A DNA stretch of 64,000 bases from Viscum album (lineage: Eukaryota; Streptophyta; Magnoliopsida; Santalales; Viscaceae): the NCBI GenBank assembly GCA_963277665.1, contig OY728119.1:320188206-320252205 (forward strand), read 5' to 3'. Under the pieces are notes generated by a model. That model made no database searches and was not told where the DNA came from. It saw nothing but the letters and a program-made list of their open reading frames with translations. This document shows, piece by piece, positions 49,006 through 62,248 of the stretch. Both the position numbers and the translations under genes were made by a program. Position 1 is the first letter of the stretch. The number at the start of each line of letters is the position of its first letter.

Positions 49006-49015
49006 TGGTGGGGAG
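49006..49015 (+). other. host element polypurine tract (probable)
   Basis: TGGTGGGGAG three bases before the LTR2 start, the same core as the LARD tract. Confidence 0.6.
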
Positions 49016-49017
49016 TT

Positions 49018-50224
49018 TATAAGGACCTGTGTTTTTCTAGAATGTGATTTTGTACAGAAATTTGAAAATTTTAATTCAAATTATTAGAAGGGGTAAAATG
49101 GTGATTTTCTCCTATTGCATGATTTTAGAAACTTTTTCTAGCCACTCCATTGGTCCTGCAATAATTTTTTCGCCTATTATATGATTTTCGTAGAATTTCA
49201 TGATGTTCAAATTTTAGCGCAATAATTATTATTTAATATAAATTAAATAATAAATTGTTTTCATGGATTTGTCTGGTGATAACTATTTAATGAAAAGTCT
49301 TATTAAGATTTTATCTTCACAATTGATTCTTGTATTGGGAGTTTTTCCTTGGTTGCATATAAACATTAGTTAGGTGTCGAGGCCGACCCGAGCCCCTGTT
49401 CTTTTTTCTTTTCATTTTGTTTTTCTTATATTTATTTCATTTTTCTTTTCTTTTCTTCTTATTACATCAACCTTTATTCTTTTATATTCCTCTTATAAAT
49501 TATCCTTTGAGATGTCCTATGATTCATAGGAAAATGTATAAATAATGAGGTAGAGGGAGAAAAAGTGGTTCTATAGTAAATTGCTTAACGCAACGGACTG
49601 ACATTCTCTAGTCGTGGATCGTGAAAATGGGAAATGATTCACTGGTTTCCTCCCAAAGGTAGCTCTTTATTAATATTTACATAAAAACCCATTTATATTT
49701 GTAATTTTCTAAATATATTCCTCTATTTGGTTTTCTAACCGCCCCTTCAGGCCCAATATACTATTTTGGGATATTAAATAGTGGTTACATAGTGATCATA
49801 GGGTTTTCCATTTGAGAAACCCTCACAACACAACATGTAGTCTAGGTGGACATTCTATGCATTCATCCTGTTTTGGGAATATGATGATTAAGGAGAAAAC
49901 ATAGTGTAAAATGGTGTATACTCCACATACTGGTACTCTATCATGTAGCTGAGTACCTGACCAGGTATACCCATGTATGGGTACATGGCCATGTTGAGTA
50001 AACGACCACACCTCTTGTGGATAACAATCCATATTTGCATACACAACCTGAAAAATTATCTGTCCATCCAGAATGAGGGACATGGTTAGGTACCCCATGT
50101 TTTGTATATTCCATTTTCCCTCTTTACATTTTGTGTAATTTGATGTTACACACCATGTTCTACTGAGGTACACACCAATGTGGGGATGAGAGTGTACAAG
50201 CCTATGTGGGGATGAGAGGGTACA
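49018..50224 (+). repeat. host element LTR2, old left part
   Basis: Starts TATAAGGACC (probably a TG terminus with one transition) and aligns with 32950-34092 at clearly lower identity than any other repeat pair here, roughly two-thirds of bases by eye. It ends at GAGAGGGTACA, where the near-identical copy 2 begins. The 134-codon minus frame at 49823-50227 has no recognised domain. Confidence 0.65.
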
Positions 50225-52255
50225 CATGATATGTAGATTGGGTTAGGGTAGATATGGTAGTAGTTGTCACCTAAGAACCTTTTCCAAACTTGAAATACCA
50301 TGGATTTTTGGAAGTTTTGTTGTTTATAGGAATTTGATGAACCTAATTCTTGGGTTATGATTTAACATGTTTATTACTAATGAAACAATGATACCAGAGG
50401 TGCTTCCTAGTTAGTGGTTGTTAATCTAGGTATGAGGAATCTTTTATTATTTTAGGTTTCTTGGAAATTATTCTCATGATCTATCATGCTTGTTGGGATT
50501 CCTAGACTTTCTTCCAAGGATCACGCTTCTTATACATGTTATTTCTGATATTTAGTTGTAAACCTAGAGGTACTACCTAAGACATGGCTGTTGAGCCGTT
50601 ATATTTTCATAATTATACTATTGGGATATCTAGAGGTGTTTCATGGAATCCGATTATTGAGCCTACGATTATGATATAATGGGATGGTGACCCAAGAATC
50701 ATGGATTATTACGCTCTCCTGAATAGTGGGGATGATTACATTATCTTAAGCCTATTATCAGGCTGAGTATGCTCTTCTAGATCAGTTTTGTGACCCGAGG
50801 GGTGTTTCACGACATCTCACCAAAGTGTTCAATTTATAAAAATATAGCTACCCATGATTTGTGGTTTATTACACACTACCAAGTTGTGGGGTTGGTCACA
50901 AAATCCTAGGCCTATGAGCATGATGATTACACTCTCCCTGACCAGTTCATAGATAATGGTGGTGGACATGAAGCTCGTTATTATTGATGTGAACTAGTGA
51001 TGAATTGATGCTTATAATTTCTTCAATTGATTCATAGGATGGCCCCTAGGGTCATTTGGATTCACCAATGATACTTAGCTTGTGAACATATGTTGAGTAT
51101 ATACTTGGGATTGGGTTGAATTCATTTTATAGAATTCCCAAGTGTGATCCCCTTAGGGTTTATCGGATTCATAATGTTCTCACAGCCTAAGAATTAAGAT
51201 AAGGGGCTTAATCATTGGACAATATTTGAGGCCTTATAAGAATGGTAAATATCGTAGTTAACTTTTAAAGAATGGCTAGATGTATTTCTTGGAAAACTTA
51301 TTTATAGGATTGAATTTCATAATATTGTATCCTTGTTAGTGATTGGAGGAAAGAACAAGCGAACAAAGATGTGAAACCAGTTTCCCCCTATGGTGACATA
51401 GATTTTTCATATATATTTATTTTGTTTTCCAAATAAGTATATTTCCATTGGTAATATAGACATAGTGATCGAATTAATGATACATAAATTGAGTGGAATG
51501 ACATCCAACTCAAAGACCATGCACATGATGTCATGGTGATCTGGATTACAGACCAAAGGATCGACTACTCATGTTGTTTCATGTAATTTGATTCACATAC
51601 TCATTAATATTAATGTTTATGTAAGTATATTTTGGTATAGGACTATAGTTGTATATATATATATATATAGAGGTACATCCATGGTGGAACTTTCCTAGTT
51701 GGTCGGGATTACAGATTCGAGATTAACTAGGGATGGTTTTACATATTTTTAGTTGTGTTTCTACTTGGATAAGCACATTGATTCCACATACACATAGAAC
51801 ATTACATTTTAGTTTCAATTTCCTTGTTTCCTACTAAGATTATTTATCACCCTTGCATGTGTACCCCGATGTACTTTTAGAAATTATATATGTCTTCTAT
51901 GTTGATCATGAGTTTCATGGTGTCTAGGGCTAAGGCCAAGAGTTTCATGATCGAGTGGATCTTCTCTAGTGGGTACTTATGATTGGGCTGCTGTAGCTTG
52001 ATTGTGTCTGGTGACCAAGTACATGGTTTGACTCATAGTTAGTAGTAGATCCCTATAATTTTAATTTTAGTTCTTAGATACTTTTTTATCAATTTGATGC
52101 CCTAGTGGGTGACCAGGGTTGTATTTTATGACATATATTTTTAGGATTTTATCGAATTTTCTTATTTTATTATTACATAATTTTCTATTTTAGTTTATTT
52201 ACTACCTCCACACTCTATTTTTATACTACTATGTAAGATAAATAGATATTTATAA

Positions 52256-53109
52256 TGTAACATCCCCAAAATGATAAAGGGTTAAATGACTAAATGATAT
52301 GACTCATGTCAACAAGGTGCACCTTCCATTTCGGGAGCCTGCCTGATTAGAATTCCACAGTTAAGCGTGCTTGGCCTGGAGTAGTGATCAGGATGGGTGA
52401 CCTCCTGGGAAGTTTCCCAGGATGTGTGTGAGTGAGGACAAAACACACTGGAAAGGAGATGTGTTGGCCTGTGCGGACTGCCATTAGTCAGATGACCCGT
52501 TCAGGCATGTGGGTGGACCCTGGGGTGGGCGTCACATGTCTGCGGGGGCAACTGGTGGTACCTAGTCAGCCAAGACCCGACGACCTTGTTAAGGCGGGGT
52601 GTCTGTGTAGTCACTGGGGCCCGGTTTTCACATTTGGTATCATAGAAAGAACCCAGCCTTAAGTGTGGTGCACTGCCTGGGTTGAGATGTAGGGCCCACA
52701 ACGAGGGCGTTGTGCTCTAGGGGGGGGGGGTGATTGTAACATCCCCAAAATGATAAAGGGTTAAATGACTAAATGATATGACTCATGTCAACAAGGTGCA
52801 CCATCCTTTTTGGGAACCTACCTGATTAGAACTCCACAGTTAAGCGTGCTTGGCCTGGAGTAGTGATCAGTATGGGTAACCTCTTGGGAAGTTTCCCAAG
52901 ATGTGTGCAAGTGGGGACAAAGCATACTGGAAACGAAATGTGTTGGCCTGTGGGGACTGTCATTAGTCAGATGACCCGTTCAGGCATGTGGGTGGACCCT
53001 GGGGTGGGCCCCACATGTCTGCGGGGGCAACTGGTGGTACCTAGTGAGCCAAGACCCGACGACCTTGTTAAGGCGGGGTGTCTGTGCAGTCACAGGGGCC
53101 CTGTTGTCA
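52256..53109 (+). mobile_element. Cassandra-type TRIM (copy 2)
   Basis: Duplicate of 36884-37742. LTRs 52256-52630 and 52735-53109, primer-site-like TGGTATCATAG at about 52634, polyG of 11. 5S cores at 52344-52413 and 52822-52892; the second has a further C-box change (TATGGGTAACC). The minus frame at 52501-52701 is not a gene. Confidence 0.92.
52344..52413 (+). promoter_or_regulatory. 5S-derived core, Cassandra 5' LTR (copy 2)
   Basis: A box AGTTAAGCGTGCTTGG and C box GATGGGTGACCTCCTGGG unchanged from copy 1. Confidence 0.88.
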
Positions 53110-53116
53110 TATTAAT

Positions 53117-56100
53117 TGTCACACCCCGATCTTTTAAATTATTTTCATTTTACAATTTCATGTCATCGATTAGCCTCGTCAAGGTGCGGGTTGAGTGCGT
53201 CTTAAATTTTTTTTTTTACATTTGATGTTTTTGGTGGGTTTTGGACTGATGCATAGACACCACAAGGTGTAGTTGTCCTGGATACCCTTGCGGTTAAACA
53301 TTACATAAAATAATAAAACATTATGAAAATGAAATAAAATAAATGATTATGATATAATAATAATAACATTTTTGTGTATATGAAAATGTTTTTTTAAATT
53401 AAATTTTTTAATGATCTTATTATCAATAAATTGTTATAAATATAATTATTATTTGGTTGTTATTAATTTTTTATTATTATTTCAAAGAAAATAAATAACA
53501 TTATGATTATCATTATCACTATAATTATTAACTTTTTTATGTGTTATTTATAATCTTATTTTAATTTTTTAAGGGGGTTTTGTCCCTCCTTATTTTATTC
53601 TCCACACCACACTCACACCACTATCTCCCCATAAAACCCCGCACGCATACCCACTCCCCTTCTCTCACGCCACCCCCTTTTTGTTTTATTATGTCTTCCC
53701 TCTCTCCGATCTCCGAATCTTCTTTTATTTATTGTTTTTAATCTCACCATTATCCCCCTCTCTCCTCATTTATTCCTTTTATTTTATTCCTCCCTCCACT
53801 CATACCTCTCTCCAATCACCCATCATCCCTTATCTCTCACGCATCACCCCATCTCTCCTCATTTATTCCCTTTTCTTTTTATTCCTCCCTCCACTCACCC
53901 CTCTCCAATCACAACCCTTTTTACCTTTATCCATCACGCACCTCCTTGACCCATAATTCATTCATTTATTTATTTTTATCTCCTACTATCCACTCACCAA
54001 TACCCGCTTCCCCCATTATTTATATTCATTTTTTTTCTTTATCTCTCACACACCACCCAACTCTCCCCTTACACTCTCTCTCCCCGATTTTCCCTCACAC
54101 AAACCTCGTCCCCTTACACTCTCAAGAACGCCCTCCTCCCCTTCGGCGATTCTTCCGGTGGCTGCTCCTCCCTCTGGCGCGGTAAGTTATCTTTCCCTTT
54201 CTCTCCTCTCAATCTATTTTTTTCTGGGGTTTTCATGTGGGGTTTATTTATGGCTTAACCCTAAATGTTAGGGTTAATGTGTATCTCGGATTTTCTTTGG
54301 TTTTAGGGTGTGCGTTTTGTCCGTGGGGCGTTGTTCTCCTTTCTGTTGAAGTTTCATTCCAATCGTATGAGCCTTCGGTAGGTGTTTCCAAGTTTTTCTT
54401 TCTTAAAGTCTTTCCCTTGATGCTAGCCATTTTAAATAAATTTATAAAATAGTTTCGCAGCTCTATGTCACCCTTAATTAAATTATTTTTGCAATTTAGA
54501 ATTTATTTGATTTGTTAAAAATAGGGTTTAAATGAGTTTTAGTGTAAATTGTATTGCTTTAACATATCTAGAAAGTTTTTTTATTGTTTATGTTTGTTTA
54601 AGACTGAATTGACCCCTTATGAAATGTATCACCATTGTTATGTTGCAACGACATTTTTTTATTAGTAATGAACTTGGCTTGGTTGTGTCATGACTTATTA
54701 ATCATGTTAAAACACTTTTGTAATGGCTTAATGAATTCAATGTCTTATTTGGTGTTTCATTAAAATAATGTGGGTAAGTGGTGGTTTTTGAGGCAAGACT
54801 TTATAATGTTTTCTTGGTGTGCATTTAATTTCCAAAAAAGATTTCGGGTGTGTATGGTTTGATGTTGGTATAACATACTAAATGTGTTAAAATATGTTGG
54901 AAAGGTTTTAATGTTTTTTTATTGTTTTATGATCTATAAATAAAGTAGGTGGCCATTTAGGGTTTTAAGGTAATTGGTGTTTTCTTGGAAGTTTATTTTT
55001 CTAAATGGATTTTAGTTTTCAAATAAATTTGTCCCTCCCATGAATGGTTCCTAAAGAGTATTTTAAATGTGGTTTTGTAAAGTGTTACTTTATGTATTTT
55101 GGAAATCATGGTTTATAATGTGTTCTTTAAGGTTTGACCATTCATTTTAAAACATGTTTTGGTGTGGGTCAGAAAAGGGTAAAAGAATGTTTGATAATTG
55201 TGAAGTGTTTGAATGTGTGTTTGGAACTTAAGGGCCCCTTGGTTTTGTAAATGTAAGACTGTTGTTTGCAAGATATTTTTAATAAATGTGTGTTATCGAT
55301 TTGAAATCGTAAATGTTTTTCTGAAATGTTTTAAAGTTTACATGTTATAGCAGCCCAGTTGGCACTTTCTTGAATGTGAATGATTGAACACATATATGAG
55401 GCGCTCCTGTCTAGTGTAACCCTTTATGGGTGAACTTATAGGAAGCGTCTGTGTTTGAGGAAGGCAAGTGCGGTGAGATGAGTCATGCGTGCGAGGGCCT
55501 TCCTACCTACACAGTATAATTATAACCACCATGGGTTCCTGGGCGTCTTATAGATTACCGAGTGACGGTTTCTCACCAGCCCCGATTAGACGGGTTGGTG
55601 CCCCCTAGTAGATAGAGAGGCTAGGCGGGATTTGCCGCTGATTTTGTCGTGAGGGCTATCAGTGGGTTATAGTCTATGGGGCTTCACCATATGTCGGTAG
55701 GTGGTTCCGAACCGAGTGTGTCCTGGGGTTGTCTAGGGATGTTCAGGATCACCCATGGCTACAACTTGTATTGCTTGTTTATTTTATGCTACATTGGTTT
55801 ATATACAGCTTGTATTGCTTGTTTCTTTTCTTCTATATTGGTTTATATACAGCTTGTATTGCTTGTTTGTTTTCTGATACACTAGTCTATTTTCATCTTG
55901 TATTGTTTACCTGTCTCCCTTTTTCACATCTCTAATATTACTAGTTTGGTTTTGTTTATAAAATGGTAAACTATTTTTGAAATAATATATGTAGTGGGTT
56001 AGTTCTCATAGTGGGAATGATGTGTTATTTTGTTTAAATGAGAAAACCTTATTTTTATAATTGTATTTCCAAACTCGTGTTATCAGACAACTTTGGGTTA

Positions 56101-56561
56101 GAAAACACTTGGATTCAGTGGTTTACTTTTGGCATCCCTACTGAGCATTTTTGTGCTCACGCCTATCCTTTATCATTTCAGTTGAAGGTTCAACTGTTGT
56201 TTAGGATTTTTCTTAGTGTCTTCTCATGTGGGAGATGTTTTGGGCTTTTGGTTGGAGGTGACCAAGGGGTCACACGGAGATCGTTGTAGCGAGGTCTTCT
56301 TTTTGGTTTTGTTCCTTTTAGTGATACTTTGTAACTGGATCGGTTCTTTGTTTACTTAAGTTTCAGTTGTTGCCTTGCTGCATGCTCTGTTTGTTATTTT
56401 TTAGTCATGGTTTTATCTCTTGGGCGTAAATCGTTCCCTCTTGTGTACTTTGATGCCCGGTACTAGTTGCCAGCCCGTGGGGATCGGGAACAGCCCTCGG
56501 GACATGTCGTAGACTGGCTCGGGTGACCAGTTCAGGGCCGACTCAGGGTTAGTTCGTGAAA
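53117..56561 (+). repeat. LARD 5' LTR (copy 2)
   Basis: 3445 bases; same CT-rich leader, splice-like sites, telo-box palindrome (54255-54277) and three 44-bp units (55765-55896). Confidence 0.92.
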
Positions 56562-57485
56562 AAATGGTATCAGAGCAGGTTCTTGTTATTTGGGGTGTTT
56601 GGTACAAGGAGATTAGGACTGTCGGGACTCGATAGGTAGGTGCGGGAAGGGCGTCATGAACCCTTACTCGTTCTGAACCTTGAATTGCCAGGTGTAGTCT
56701 GGGATTTGAGTCTTGTTTCTTTGTTTTTGGATTGAGGGATGACAACGGAGGCAAGACAGTGTCATTTCGTGACCTCACATGGAGTAGTGACCCATGTGGA
56801 GTCCGAGTTCATGGCTTAAGTTCCTCCTAGTTGTTGACACCCACTTGGGGCGTGGCGCACTACCATGTCACTGGGTTAGGTGTAACTTCTAGTTCCTCAT
56901 TCTGATGGTTCTTTTCAAGTTGTACTCGATTTCATTTTGGTTGGTGAAAGCGTTCTTTTGGAAATGGAAGTGGAATTTTTTTAAATGTAAATGTTTTCTC
57001 TAAAATAATTTTTAAATTGGTAACGGGAATTTTAAAATTGGAATCATTTTAGTAAATGATTTGGTTTCGATGAGGAAAGGATTTTTCCCTTGGTACTCTT
57101 TATGGAAGATTACATGTGTGTGGGTGTGTACGGTAAGTGTGAGGGAGAACTTGTTTATGGATGATATGGATGGAAATGGATGGACACACATGGGATGGTC
57201 TATAGGATACCTTGGGTGCATTTTAATAAATATAAAGGTTTTGGAAATTTGTTTTTTCCTTGAGTGGATTTTTGGCTTGTGAAAATTGGTTTTGGCATTT
57301 TAAAAATGATCGTGGGATAAGACAGTTCTAAAATTTAAATGAAAATGGAGGTTTTTGAAGAGGGTTTTGGTTTTGTTTATATTTGATTGGCTTCTGGTCT
57401 AGTTTTCATGGATTGGGGTGTATTTTTTTTTTGTGTTTTGGCTTGAGGAAAGATTTTGTTTTGTGTCTCTTGTGTTGTTCAGAGT

Positions 57486-57993
57486 ATGCTGCCCAGAAAG
57501 GTCCCTAGTGTTGCCGATGAGTCATGTCCTAGTTTCGGTTCTTTTAAGTGTCATCACCCTTTGAGGTGTTGGAGGTCTGTTAGAGGTGGGGAAATGACTT
57601 GAGGGAAGTGGAGTGTGTATTTGGGTGTTTGGGAACTCCCTAGGTTGTTAAGGTTCATGTCGTTTCGGGTTTGTTTAAGGGTTAAGTTTGGGACTAGTAG
57701 TGGAGGTTGGTTGTCTTATCGCTGTTGGAGTTTGGGGAGTAGTTGGTCATTTCTTTTTTTTAAGGCTTTCTATCTGGTGAGGAGTGCGTGCATGTGGAAC
57801 CTTCCCTAAGAGGTTATCTTCGTTGTTCCTGACACCTAGTTCGTCAGGATTCCTTCAGGCGTGTCATCAATATAGCTGGTTCGGGCATTCCAAGCCATCA
57901 GGATGCATCCTTCCTAATTCTTGTCATCGTTGTGGTCATTCGGGTAATTGGGGGATGTTCTGTGGGAAGTGTCATTTGAGGAAGGAGTTCTGA
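57486..57993 (+). pseudogene. gag remnant of the LARD (copy 2)
   Basis: Same as 42122-42629 with minor changes; the residue after FCGK is Cys here and Phe in copy 1. Confidence 0.6.
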
Positions 57994-58539
57994 TTGGGGG
58001 ATTCTTGTGTCTGACTATGAGGCATAAGATGCTTCAGCCATCAGATCCCCAACCTCAGGTCTCGGGGTGAAGCTCGCGCATAGTCAGCGTGTCAGAGGCA
58101 TTTAAGACCTTTGCTTGGTTCATTATCTTTCGTCTTAAAATAGAGACATTCAAGGTTCCCATGTTCTTTTTTTTCCTTCTATGGAAATTTCATCTTTTGT
58201 GGTGAATGTGTGATGAACTTATCATTTCGTGATCATGGTAGTTGTGTTCTTCTGAATGTGACCTCTAGAATCGTTATTTTTTCTTAATAGTGTTTTGGAC
58301 CTTGCGTGGGTTGGTCTTTAAGTTAGGGGAATTATTGTGGTGGGGAGAACCCACTTGTGTTCTCCCTTTATTTTATGCTCTTGTTTCTCTTTGAGTCGGT
58401 AAGGTGCAACTTGTAGAGGGAATAGTCAGCTCGATGATCAATTTTTTTCCAACAGTTTTGATTGAGCATTGACTTGAGTTTTGGTTTTTTTTCAGCTGGG
58501 TGACTTTCTGGGGGCAGAAAGTTTTGTGGTGGGGAGAAT

Positions 58540-61500
58540 TGTCACACCCCGATCTTTTAAATTATTTTTATTTTACAATTTCATGTCTTCGATTAGCCTC
58601 ATCACGGTGCGGGTTGAGTGCGTGTATAATTTTTTTTTGACATTTGATGTTTTTGGTGGGTTTTGGACCGATGCACGGAAACCGCAAGGTTGGCTGTATC
58701 CGTGTAGTTGGCCCGGATACACTTGCAGTTACACATTACATAAAATAATAAAACATTATGAAAATGAAATAAAATAAATGTTTAAGATATAATAATAATA
58801 ACGTTTTTGTGTATATGAAAATGTTTTTTTTAATTTAAATTGTTAATGATCTTATTATCAATAAATTGTTATAAATATAATTATTATTTGGTTATTATTA
58901 TTATTTTTGATTATTTCAAATAAAATAAATAACATTATGATTATCATTATCACTATAATTATTAATATTTTTTTATGTGTTATTTATAATCTTATTTTAA
59001 ATTTTTAAGGGGTTTTTGTCCCTCCTTATTTTATTCTCCAAACCACACTCACAGCACTATCTCCCCATAAAACCCCACACGCATACCCACTCCCCTTCTC
59101 TCACGCCACCCCCTTTTGGTTTTTTTATGTCTTCCCTCTCTCCAATATCCAAATATTCTTTTATTTATTGTTTTTAATCTCACCATTATCCCCCTCTCTC
59201 CTCATTTATTCCTATTATTTTATTCCTCCCTCCACTCATACCTCTCTCCAATCACCCATCCTCCCTGATCTCTCACGCATCACCCCATCTCTCCTCATTT
59301 ATTCCCTTTTCTTTTTATTCCTCCCACCACTCACACCTCTCCGATCACACCCCTTTTTACCTTTATCCATCACGCACCTCCTTGAACCCATAATTCATTC
59401 ATTTATTTATTTTTATCTCCCACTATCCACTCACCAATACCCGCTTCCCCCATTATTTATATTCATTTGTTTTCTTTATCTCTCACACACCACCCAACTC
59501 TCCCCTTACAATCTCTCTCCCCGATTTTCCCTCACACAAACCTCTTCCCCTTACAGTCCCAAGAACGCCCTCCTCCCCTTCGGCGATTCTTCTGGCGCCT
59601 GCTCCTCCCCCCGGCGCGGTAAGTTCTCTTTCCCTTTCTCTCCTCTCAATCTTTTTTTTCTGGGGTTTTCATTTGGGGATTATTTTTGGCCGAACACTAA
59701 ATTTTAGGGTTAATGTGTATCTCGGATTTGCTTTGGTTTTAGGGTGTGCGTTTTGTCCATGGGGCGTTGTTCTCCTTTCTGTTGAAGTTTCATTCCAATC
59801 GCATGAGCCTTCGGTAGGTGTTTCCAAGTTTTTCTTTCATAAAGTCTTTCCCTTGATGCTTTCCATTTTAAATAAATTTATAAAATAGTTTCGCAGCTCT
59901 ATGTCACCCTTAATTAAATTATTATAGCAATTTAGAATTTATTTGATTTGTTAAAAATAGATTTTAAATGAGTTTTAGTGTAAATTGTATACCTATATGA
60001 TATCTAGAAAGTTGTTTTTATTGTTTATGTCTGTTTAAGACAGAATTGACCCCTTATGAAATATATCACCGTTGTTATGTTGCAACGACATTTTTTTTAT
60101 TACTAATGAACATGGCTTGGTTGTTTCATGACTTAATAATCATGTTAAAACACTTTTGTAAAGGTTTAATGAATTCAATGTCTTATTTGGTGTTTCTTTA
60201 AAATAATGTTGGTAAGTGGTGGTTTTTGAGGCAAGACATTATAATTTTTTCTTGGTGTGCATTTAATTTCCAAAAAGGATTTCGGGTGTGTATGGTTTGA
60301 TGTTGGTATAACATACTAAATGTGTTAAAATGTGTTGGAAAGGTTTTAATGGTTTTTTTGTTTTATGATCTATAAATAAAGTAGGTGTCCATTTAGGGTT
60401 TTAAGGTAATTAGTCTTTTCTTGGAAGTTTAGTTTTCTAAATGGATTTTAGTTTTCAAATAAAGTTTCCCCCCCATGAATGGTTTCTAAAGAGTATTTTA
60501 AATGTGGTTTTGTAAAGTGTTACTTTAATTATTATGGAAATCATGGTTTATAATGTGTTCTTTAAGGTTTGACCATTCATTTTAAAACATGTTTTGGTGT
60601 GGGTCAGAAAATGGTAAAAGCATGTATGATAATTGTGAAGTGTTTGAATGTGTGATTAGAACTTAAGGGATCCTTGGTTTTGTAAATGTAAGAGTGGTGT
60701 TTGCATGATATTTTGAATATATGTGTGTTATCGATTTGAAATCGTAAACGTTTTTCTGAAATGTTTTAAATTTTACATGTTATAGCAGCCCAGTTGGCAC
60801 TTTCTTGAATGTGAATGATTGAACACATATATGAGGCGCTCCTGTCTAGTGTAACCCTTTATGGGTGAACGTATAGGAAGCATCTGTTTTTGAGGAAGGA
60901 AAGTGCGGTGAGATGAGTCACGCGTGCGAGGGCCCTCCTACCTACACTATATATTTATAACCACCATGGGTTCCTGGGCGTCTTATAGATTACCGAGTGA
61001 CGGTTTCTCACCAGCCCCGACTAGACGTGTTGGTGCCCCCTAGTAGATAGAGAGGCTAGGCGGGATTTTCCGCTGATTTTGTCGCGAGGTCGATCAGTGG
61101 GTTATAGTCTATGGGGCTTCACCATATGCCGACAGGTGGTTCCGAACCGAGTGCGTCCAAGGGTTTTCTAGGGATGTTCAGGATCGCCCATGGCTACAAC
61201 TTGTATTGCTTGTTTATTTTCTTCTACATTGGTTTATATACAACTTGTATTGCTTGTTTATTTTCTTCTATATTGGTTTATATAAAGCTTGTATTGCTTG
61301 TTTATTTTCTGATACATTGGTTTATATACAGCTTTTATTGCTTGTTTATTTTCTGTTATATTGGTTTATATACCGCTTGTATTGCTTGTTTGTTTTCTGA
61401 TACACTAGTCTATTTTCAGCTTGTATTATTTACCTGTATCCCTTTTTCACAGCTCTAATATTACTAGTTTGGTTTTGTTTATAAAATGGTAAACTGTTTT

Positions 61501-62085
61501 TGAAATAATATATGGTGTGGGTTAGTTCTCATAGTGGGAATGATGTGTTATTTTGTTTAAATGAGAAAACCTTATTTTTATAATTGTATTTCCAAACTCG
61601 TGTCATCAGTCAACTTTGCGTTAGAAAACACTTGGATTCAGTGGTTTGATTTTGGCATCCCTACTGAGCATTTTTGTGCTCACGCCTATCCTTTATCATT
61701 TCAGTTGAAGGTTCAGCTGTTGTTCATGCTTTTTCTTAGTGGCTGCTCATGTGGGAGAAGTTTTGGGCTTTTGGTTGGAGGTGACCAAGGGGTCACACGG
61801 ATATCGTTGTAGCGGGGTCTTCTTTCTGGTTTTGTTCCTTTTAGTGATACTTTGTATCTGGATCGGTTCATTGTTTACTTAAGTTTTAGTTGTCTCCTTG
61901 CTGCATGCTCTGTTTGTTATTTTTTTAGTCTTGGTTTTATCTCTTGGGCTTAAATCGTTCCCTCTTGTGTACTTTGATTCCCGGCACTAGTTGCTAGCCC
62001 GTGGGGATCGGGAACGCCCCTAGGGACATGTCGCGGAATGGCTCGGGTGACCAGTTCAGGGTCAACTCAGGGTTGGTTCGTGACA
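58540..62085 (+). repeat. LARD 3' LTR (copy 2)
   Basis: 3546 bases, equal in length to its counterpart 43176-46721, with five 44-bp units at 61200-61419. Confidence 0.92.
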
Positions 62086-62248
62086 TATAGTGTTTCTTAC
62101 TATGATATGAATTCATGGTCTCGCCACTATCATAACATTTCCTCTTGCTGATAGTTTATGGACTCTAGAATATGTGATGAATGGTTGAGGCATCATAACC
62201 CACTAGATCAGAGTAGTAATTTAACAGAATCTAGGTCGGTCTGTAGCA
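62086..62248 (+). repeat. host element LTR2, right end
   Basis: Duplicate of 46722-46884, ending TGTAGCA before the primer site. Confidence 0.6.

Larger units (their letters stand above)
46885..49017 (+). other. host element interior, non-coding
   Basis: Just over 2 kb between primer site and polypurine tract with stops in every frame. The only long frame (47800-48042, minus) is an antisense chance product. The first 150 bases after the primer site resemble in outline those of the LARD (GTTCTT, ATTTGGG, a CACTTATTC-like word), so the two elements may share a leader family. Confidence 0.55.
34864..50224. repeat. 15.36-kb tandem segmental duplication, copy 1
   Basis: From CATGATATGTAGATTGGG at 34864, sequence is repeated in direct orientation from 50225 at near identity to the end of the window. 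Small differences occur roughly once every few hundred bases. Two length changes are clear: copy 2 has an 11-base insertion near 51437, and the Cassandra polyG run is 14 in copy 1 versus 11 in copy 2. Confidence 0.95.
53117..62085 (+). mobile_element. LARD-like gypsy derivative (copy 2)
   Basis: LTRs 53117-56561 and 58540-62085, interior 56562-58539. Primer site at 56565, gag start ATG at 57486, damaged zinc knuckle 57922-57963 (again Asn for His), polypurine tract just before 58540. It carries the same GTGAAA mutation at the 5' LTR end as copy 1, so it arose by duplication and not by a separate insertion. Confidence 0.9.

Noticed and set aside
49823..50227. 134-codon minus-strand frame
   Set aside because: It lies across the old part of LTR2 and ends at the duplication junction; the homologous part of LTR1 does not keep it open.
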